A stretch of DNA of 64,000 nt from Salarias fasciatus (taxonomy: Eukaryota > Chordata > Actinopteri > Blenniiformes > Blenniidae): positions 1,889,591-1,953,590 of the forward strand of contig NW_021941373.1 in the NCBI RefSeq assembly GCF_902148845.1, read 5' to 3'. Positions 57,430 through 64,000 of the stretch are shown here, one piece after another. Positions within the stretch are counted from its first letter, which is position 1. Every line of letters starts with the position of its first letter. Position numbers and translations under genes: made by a program. The notes under the pieces are model-generated. The model ran no database searches, was not told the DNA's origin, and was given only the letters and a program-made list of their open reading frames with translations.

Positions 57430-58180
57430 AGCAGTACAGCACCTTCACACACTTCCTGCTCGCTGGTCAGAGCTCCGGCAGGTCTTCAGTGATCAGTGTG
57501 ACGCTGCAGGACGACTGGGAGTCACTTCACTGCTCACTGAGTGTCCCAATAGACCGGCGGGTTTATCTCCTTTGGAAGAGGAATTATATGCTAATGAGAC
57601 GACTTCATTCTGGTCGTTCTGCGCATGCTCCATCGTGATGAGTCAATATTCCAAGATGGCGGCCCTCAGTCCACGTTTTGTTTCACGGCAGTATTAAAAG
57701 TGCATTCCCATTCCTCTCTTCCTCAAAGAGACTTTTTAAATCCCTCCTCTGTTCCCTGTTCACACCTTCAGAGCTGCAGACACCGTCACACTGACTCAGA
57801 CCTTTCCAGGTGAGGAACTCTTCACATCCCAGAGAGACAGAAAGCAGCAGCTCCTGTGTCTCCGTCCCCTGAGAGACAGTCTCTCCTGTCCACCCCCCTC
57901 TGCAGGCTTTCCTCTGCCTCTGGAGCAGCAGCTGTCAGCCAGAGAGCAGATGAAGCAGGAGATCCCAGCAGAGGAGGATCAGGAGCATCTGGAGCCATGG
58001 AGCTCTTTGTGGACTAACTTCTCTGTTTTAATGCAATGAAGTGAAGTGAAGAACTCTTCCTGCTTCACTGAGCTCCACAAACCTCCATCCTTCACCGAGG
58101 AGTGCTGCATCAGCACCCTGGTTATTTAGCAGACAGTCACCCTGCTGTCACTTTCCAGACGCAGTGACTGACTGATGATG

Positions 58181-58240
58181 TTTGAAGCCAGGACCTCCTG
58201 CTGATGAGACAGGCTCTCTGAGCAGCTGAGCCACAGCGCC
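58181..58240 (-). tRNA. tRNA-like relic with CAT loop
   Basis: The minus strand reads GTGGCTCAGCTGCTCAGAG, then CCTGTCTCATCAGCAGG and GGTCCTGGCTTCAAAC, like D-arm, anticodon arm with CAT, and T-arm start. The acceptor ends do not pair. It may be a decayed tRNA-Met or a tRNA-derived repeat. Confidence 0.4.
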
Positions 58241-58494
58241 TCCTTCAGCATGGTTTTAGTGCTGCACTACCTGGCTGTCAGATGGACCATCAACCATCAA
58301 ACCCCCATGAACAGAAACACCTGACCTGGACCAGAGATGGATCCACTTCCATCAATACTGACCTCCAGCAAGCAGCCTCACTCCACAGTCCAGACTGTCC
58401 TGCTGAGAGAGGAACAGGTTCTCAGGAGTTTTCCTCCTGGACTCACTGAGCTGATTCACTTCAGTCAGAACCAGCAGAACGGCTGGAGGAAACA

Positions 58495-58566
58495 GGGGAT
58501 GTAGCTCAGTGGTAGAGTGCCTGCTTCGCATGTAGGAGGTCCTGGGTTCAATCCCCAGCATCTCCA
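58495..58566 (+). tRNA. tRNA-Ala (CGC)
   Basis: A 72-nt cloverleaf: acceptor GGGGATG/CATCTCC with one G-T pair, D-arm GCTCAGTGGTAGAGT, anticodon stem CCTGC/GTAGG with loop TTCGCAT (anticodon CGC), T-loop TTCAATC. It looks functional. Paralogue of the decayed minus-strand gene at 11,603. Confidence 0.9.
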
Positions 58567-58680
58567 AGCTTCATGTCTAACATCAATATCATCAAGTTCA
58601 TGAAAAGAGGCTGATTGTCTCTCGGTGGCTGTGAGATAAAATCCATCTCTGAACATCCCAGAGAATCCTTCCAGCAAGAT

Positions 58681-59404
58681 AAACTGTTTTGGAAATCTTT
58701 CTGTTGTTGCCAAAAAGAATTCCTGAGAAATCAACAAGTGTCTGAAGTGGTTTATTAACGGTCACAGTTGCTCTCTGTGTGTCTTCCTCCTGCTGGTCCT
58801 CCTCTGTGGCTGAAACACCGGCTCACGGTGAAGCAATTCCTACAGTACTGAGATCAGGAATGGAGGAAAACTTGAAGTATGTCTTCTACAATCAGAAGAA
58901 GGAAACTTCCAGACTGAGTCACGGTTGTCAAAATGTGCTTGCTGCTTCTACATCAGTGAGGAGAGTTTATTTTCCACAAGCAGAGACGTCATAGGAAACA
59001 CAATGAACTCTGTAATGGGTTGATACTTCAGCACCATGGACAGCTCCACACTGAAAAAAAAGTTCTTTGGATTTACTTCATTTTAATGTGTACATCGGTC
59101 CCACATGATCAGATTGTGCACATCTGACACAGTTTTTCCCCTTTCTTCTAGCATAATTTCATCTTGTCAACCCATAATAACTTCATCACATGAGCCTGAT
59201 GAAAAATAATCATGTTATTTCAACACTAGACAGAAGACCCTAACTTTTCACAATAAAATCCCAAACTCCTTTTACTAAATTTATTTCAATGTTTCAACGG
59301 TTGTAGTAATGCCTTTTGACCACCAGAGGGCAGACTTCCATTTCTCATCAGACTCATTCCCTTCTCTTTACCGCAGTTTTTTGGACAGATGTAGAGAAAA
59401 AAAA
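58681..59404. other. Gap
   Basis: Only a CTCF-like motif at 59,319-59,334. No gene. Confidence 0.35.
59319..59334 (+). promoter_or_regulatory. CTCF-like motif
   Basis: Reads GACCACCAGAGGGCAG, close to the CTCF core. Motif only. Confidence 0.4.
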
Positions 59405-60706
59405 CCAATGACGTACAGAATTACTGGACCGCTCGCTGCTCGGCGGACAGCAGCGGCGCCATGGCAAACCGGCGCTGACTTCCGGTAGGGGCAGGAAGCA
59501 GTGGGGCGCTGTGGAATCCTGGGTAAATATACTGACTTCAAGGCCTGCTTGTCATCACCGATGGGACAATATGTGTTATGTTGTGGCTCTGACTGTCAGC
59601 AGACAGTAAAATCTCTGTCCTCGGCACGTTGTCATGGCGACCACAGCGCTGTTTAGCCTCACAGACAAGAAAAAACAAAGCATGTTTGTAGTTGACAGAC
59701 ACGGACTTTCAGTCTCAATAACTCTGAAACAAAACGTCAGTAACTTACAAAGGGCGCCTGCATCCCATCGCTGTGAGCTGGACTACATGCTACAAGCTCA
59801 TTTTTATTAAAAGTATGTGTCTATCAAGCATCAGAAACAATATTGATTTCTATAAGCAGCCGGTCCTGCTGTGGGGTTCAGGGACCGTCTACAATTTACA
59901 AGACGCTGCAACAGTGAAGACTAACACCAAAAAAATAAAAAAAAAAACTAACAAAAAAAACAAAAAGAACCCCAAAACGTAATACCACCACTGGGATTCG
60001 CTACAGTGTCACCATAATCACCACAGCCTTCATTTGTCTCCTATCAAATTTATTGGATATGGTGTTTGTCTTCACTGCTGCTGCGTCTTGTAAATTCTAG
60101 ACGGTCCCTTAACTGCTGATTGAAATCAATGATGTTTCTGCCAAAACAGAAACAATACCAAATAAGAAAGTTAATGTTTTAAACAATTTTTCTCCAATTC
60201 AAATGATTCAGCTGGACTTTCACAGCTGCTCAGACCCACAGACCTTGGAATGGTTGCTCTTTTCCTCCCACAAAAATGGCCATAAAAAGTTTCTGGAGGA
60301 GCAATTGTTGCAGTCAGAACATGCAGAGTATTTATGTAATATATTTATGTAATAATGCTTTAATGCTCAATAAGAACTGAACTGAACTGAATACCTTAAC
60401 ATACACAGAGGTTTTTCAGAGTAAAATGTAAGAAATAAAGTAGTGTAATAAAAAATCAAGTCAATTTAAGCAGTGGGGGTCCTCTGAATACAACGGACAC
60501 TCATTTCTAGAATAATTACAACAGACTGAGTGAAACAGCCAAAGGAAGACAAGAAATGGAAAAAATGAAAGCATGAAACACAGTAATTGCAATAAAAATT
60601 AAAAGTTTATTCACAGTAAATGAAAAAATGCACACACTGACATATTAATTGCACATTCCGTAGTCGCAGGTTACACTTGTCTTTGTGACTTCTGTTTCAG
60701 AGGAGG

Positions 60707-60739
<33 letters not shown>

Positions 60740-60956
60740 CTCCTGGGTCTCCTGGCTTGGTGTTCACAATGTATCTCAAGCGTTGTGACTTGATTCCAAC
60801 ACAGAAGTTTACTGCACCTTGGTAAATCACCAAACACAAAGTCACACACCGTGCTGGATCCCACTCTGAATCCGCTTCTTGCCCCTACCGGAAGTCAGCT
60901 GCGATTTGCCGTCTCTCAGGGGGCAGCGAGCGTCTAGTCATTCTATACGTCATTGG
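59405..60956. mobile_element. DNA element with ~100-bp inverted ends
   Basis: Left CCAATGACGTACAGAATTAC and right, reversed, CCAATGACGTATAGAATGAC. The similarity extends inward for about 100 bp, including a shared gacttccggtaggggca. The interior has no transposase and has an A run at about 60,715-60,740. Family unknown. Confidence 0.7.
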
Positions 60957-61208
60957 AAAAAACAGTCCAGGTCTTCAGCAGTTTGTCCTGAGGAGAAGAT
61001 TGAAGTGAAATCTGAAGGAAGAAGTTCTTCTGCTCTGCTGGAGAACGTTTCATGAGTCAACCGTCAGCAGGAGACACTGTGTGAGATGAACTGCTGCCTC
61101 TGCAGGTGAGTAAATCAAACACACCAATTGATCTCACCAGGACCCCGAGGGGTTTGAAACACACTCAGTAACTAACTCCGCCCTGCCAATGTCCACCAGG
61201 CTTCCTCA

Positions 61209-62313
61209 TAGGGGTGGGAGATACTCCAAATTTTGGGATCGATCCGATACCAAGTAATTACTGGGCCAGTATCGCCGATACCGATACCGACACCGAAACT
61301 TTTCACTCGTTTTTTTTTTTCAAATATATTTTCATGTTTATTTTACATAGATCACAGGTAGCAGTAACGCTGTCTGACGCTGTAAAGCAGCTCCCAACAG
61401 TTCCTGCTCCTCTTCCTCATCTTGACATTGCCTTAATGAGCCAGTCTGTCTGTCTGACTGTCTCACGGAGCCGGAGTGAACAACCTCACCTGGACAATAA
61501 AACACAGGACCAGGATTTTAACCAAATAAAAGAAAACATTTTATTAACCAACACACAAATACTAGAACAGTGTAATATTCTGGAAGTTCTCTCTGTCATA
61601 CTCTGTCTTATGTTATGTTGAAATGGCTTCCAATAAAGAGAGTTAAGGTCCCTTGTTTTGCTCTCGGTATCGTGAGTAGTTATACTACAGTAAATAAGTA
61701 CATTTAAAAAAAAATACCTGAAAATGCACAACAAATAACACGATAAACAAAACTTTAAAAACACATTTGCTGCGTCAAGACAGCATCTGGTTCAGAGTCA
61801 CATGCTGAACCACATTAAACAGCTCCAGTCATCAGTTTAAATATACTGTAAACTATAGTTGGTTGTCATTCACCACCACCTTCGATATATACTATATATA
61901 TTTTTTAGCTTCATTAACACAATCAGGATTTATTTCAATTGACTAAATATATAAAAATAGTTTAATCACTGCTGAAATGACATTGATCACCAATTGAAAA
62001 GTAACGTCATATTATGCTGGAAATACCAAAATCTTAACTGGACTTCTCTAAAACACTCCCTGGATGTTCTGGAGGCTTCTGTTGAAAACCTCAGACAGAG
62101 ACCTCTGTCTGTGTCGGGGTCTGGTCAGTCGGGGTTCTCCCTCCTCCTCCCTCCGTTCACGCTGCTGTTAAATGTTTGTGCAGGTTGGTGGTGTTACCAC
62201 AGCAGAGAATTACCTTCCTGCACACCTTACATGATGCAGTGTCTTTGTCTGAAGCTGTGAAATAAGTTCACGCGAAGCTTCTTTATCTGTCCACCATCGC
62301 TTTTCCTCACTCG

Positions 62314-62374
<61 letters not shown>

Positions 62375-62576
62375 GAAGAGCAGAGCGAGGAGGGAGCGGC
62401 CAGAGCGCCTTAACAGCGACTGAGCGCTGTAGTGATCTGAGGTCCGACAGAGAGGCTGCACTAACTCTGCCAGAGCAGATGAAAAAAAAAGAAAGAATCG
62501 ATCTCAACGTCCTGGTATTGATCCGATACCAATACTATCTTTGGGATCGATATTTGGATCGATCCGCCCACCCCTA
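61209..62576. mobile_element. hAT element, 1.37 kb, non-autonomous
   Basis: Begins TAGGGGTGGGAGATAC and ends GATCCGCCCACCCCTA. Both arms carry gatcgatccgatacca-like motifs. The flanks CTTCCTCA and CTTCCTGA are an 8-bp target repeat with one mismatch. A (CT)n run lies at about 62,323-62,371. No transposase. Confidence 0.85.
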
Positions 62577-62584
62577 CTTCCTGA

Positions 62585-64000
62585 ACACCTTCTCTCACCA
62601 GCAGCGTCACACTGAGTCTGTTTCTACAGGAGACGTGTGAATGTCTGCAGGTGTGTGTGAGTCATGAAGTCTCCACCCCGCCCGCTCCTGCGGGAACAGA
62701 GAGGAAAACAAACGCCCCTGAAACACCAGGTCACACTGAGAAGGAGGGAATCAGTTTATTGATGAATGATGAAGAGAATCAGCTGGAACTCTTGATAATA
62801 CACAACAGCAGTACTCCTGGTTTGACCTTCTTCTCCATATTGTGGCAGAATTATTTCACTGTAAAGACAAAATGTTGATTTGAAATCTTATTTCATGCTG
62901 TCAGCAGGTGTTTTAACACCTTTTTTCCCCACAAATGTCCTCCATTTATTTCCTTTTCTGAAATGTTTCCACCTGCTTCACCACTGAATGTGTCCCTGCT
63001 CCCAGACTTGATAATATAGAAATAACCGTTTTAGTTTTATTTCTGGAGGCAGTGATCCTGCTGAGACAGATTTGGGGATTGCTCTAGTTTTTATGCTCTA
63101 TGAAAATATCTGAATTATTTTTCCTTCACTGTTCTGATGTCTGATTTTCTCAGTTAAGTGATTTTGAACCCAAAAGGTAGATTCCACAGCCGACAGAGCA
63201 GTGATCATTAAAATAACTGATCCATTAAAGTGACTTTTCTGCTCCAGCTTCTCACTGATGACGACTTGGATTCATCCAGAGGCCTGAGGTGAGGCGAATC
63301 TCTACACAGTTAGCAGTGTGAATCCAAATACAAACCAAGCATGAAACACATGAAAAAAGTGTTTTACAGTGTTTTCTTGTTGTCCTCAACAATAATTACT
63401 GTTAAAGATAACCGGCTGTCACCAAATAGTTCTGTTCTTTTTGAACTCCAGTAACTGAACCACTTTCTCTCTGATTTTCACTTCAGAGAGACGAATTCTG
63501 AGATCTGTGTGTGAATCTCGACTGATCGGACTGTGAATCCAACTGAAACCCAGACTGAAACTAGTCTAAAGTCCATCTTTAAATGAGCCTGAAATCAATC
63601 CTGAAACTGGCCTCAAGCCAAGAGCAGGACAGAAACATCAGGAATTTTACATCCCAGTGTCAAATGAATTATTCTCCTTTTTTTTGGTCTTCTTCAATTT
63701 TTCCTAATAATGACCCATTGTTTGCATTTCTCTGTAAATTAGAATTTAAAGAATGAATCCAAACTTTGTGGAGTTTCAGTTAAAGTTTTTTAAGTTATTA
63801 AAGTTATTTATTGATTGACACTTTACTCACCATCACATTTATATCTTCATTTTTTTCCAATCTTGGATTTTCTTGCTCTATTTTTTTTCTACACATTTAT
63901 TTATGCGTCAGTATATAATTGAGGGGGCGGGGTTTCAAGGTGTGTCTTGGGGTCAGCTCCTCGCCTATTGGCCAATCAATTTTAACATGGTAAATCCACG
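62585..64000. other. Unassigned end of window
   Basis: No exon I can support. A GC box (gggggcgggg), a TATA-like tatataatt and an inverted CCAAT (attgg) lie together at about 63,910-63,980. They may belong to a promoter beyond the window. Confidence 0.3.

Larger units (their letters stand above)
57430..58680 (-). repeat. Inverted-repeat block, right copy
   Basis: Inverted counterpart of 11,240-12,950. It lacks the MITE and the GT run of the left copy. Contains the intact tRNA-Ala. Confidence 0.8.

Noticed and set aside
61081-61110. Exon end with donor TGCAG|GTGAG
   Set aside because: A good-looking donor near 61,105, but no upstream coding frame or acceptor supports it. Could be a 5' UTR exon of a gene outside the window.

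Overview
The window looks like ray-finned fish (teleost, probably percomorph) nuclear DNA. It has spliced genes with long introns, very many hAT, pogo, Harbinger and LINE copies, a V-SINE-like element, long CA/GT/CT/AT microsatellites, and a group of nuclear tRNA genes. This is judged from gene and repeat families only; the species cannot be named.

The one clear host protein gene is on the minus strand, from about 37.37 kb down to 14.42 kb. It encodes a type I membrane receptor: a signal peptide exon, five whole SRCR exons plus one truncated SRCR exon, one Ig-like exon, a transmembrane exon and a 12-residue tail. All inner exon junctions are phase 1, so domains can be gained or lost without shifting the frame. 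If the broken SRCR exon is skipped, the predicted protein is 664 residues. Two adjacent SRCR exons (29.7-30.4 kb) were duplicated as a cassette to 17.3-17.96 kb. A hAT element lies between the cassettes and has an identical 8-bp target repeat on each side.

That hAT copy (17,965-29,290) was about 1.4 kb when new. It is now 11.3 kb because other elements inserted into it: a second hAT, an L1 LINE that itself carries two hATs, a Rex1/L2-like LINE, a TTAA-type element, and an unknown 3.2-kb DNA element that carries a hAT and a SINE. The first intron (31.2-37.3 kb) holds another nested stack, and a 3.6-kb pogo-like element lies about 245 bp upstream of the start codon.

The receptor gene sits between two related arms. 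A 2.46-2.48 kb block with a decayed ZBED/hAT transposase is nearly identical at 3.4-5.9 kb and 49.1-51.6 kb (direct). A 37-bp minisatellite with shared flank follows in both arms. A block holding a tRNA-Ala gene is present in inverted form at 11.2-12.95 kb and 57.4-58.7 kb. tRNA genes or relics for Lys, Pro (three isoacceptors), Ala, Glu, Gly and possibly Met lie in these arms, and several share conserved flanks.

From 41 to 48 kb there are further DNA elements, including a two-gene Harbinger fossil next to a 42-bp minisatellite. From 59 to 62.6 kb there are two more inverted-repeat elements. One solo LTR is at 2.25-3.0 kb. No CRISPR array, operon or bacterial gene is present.
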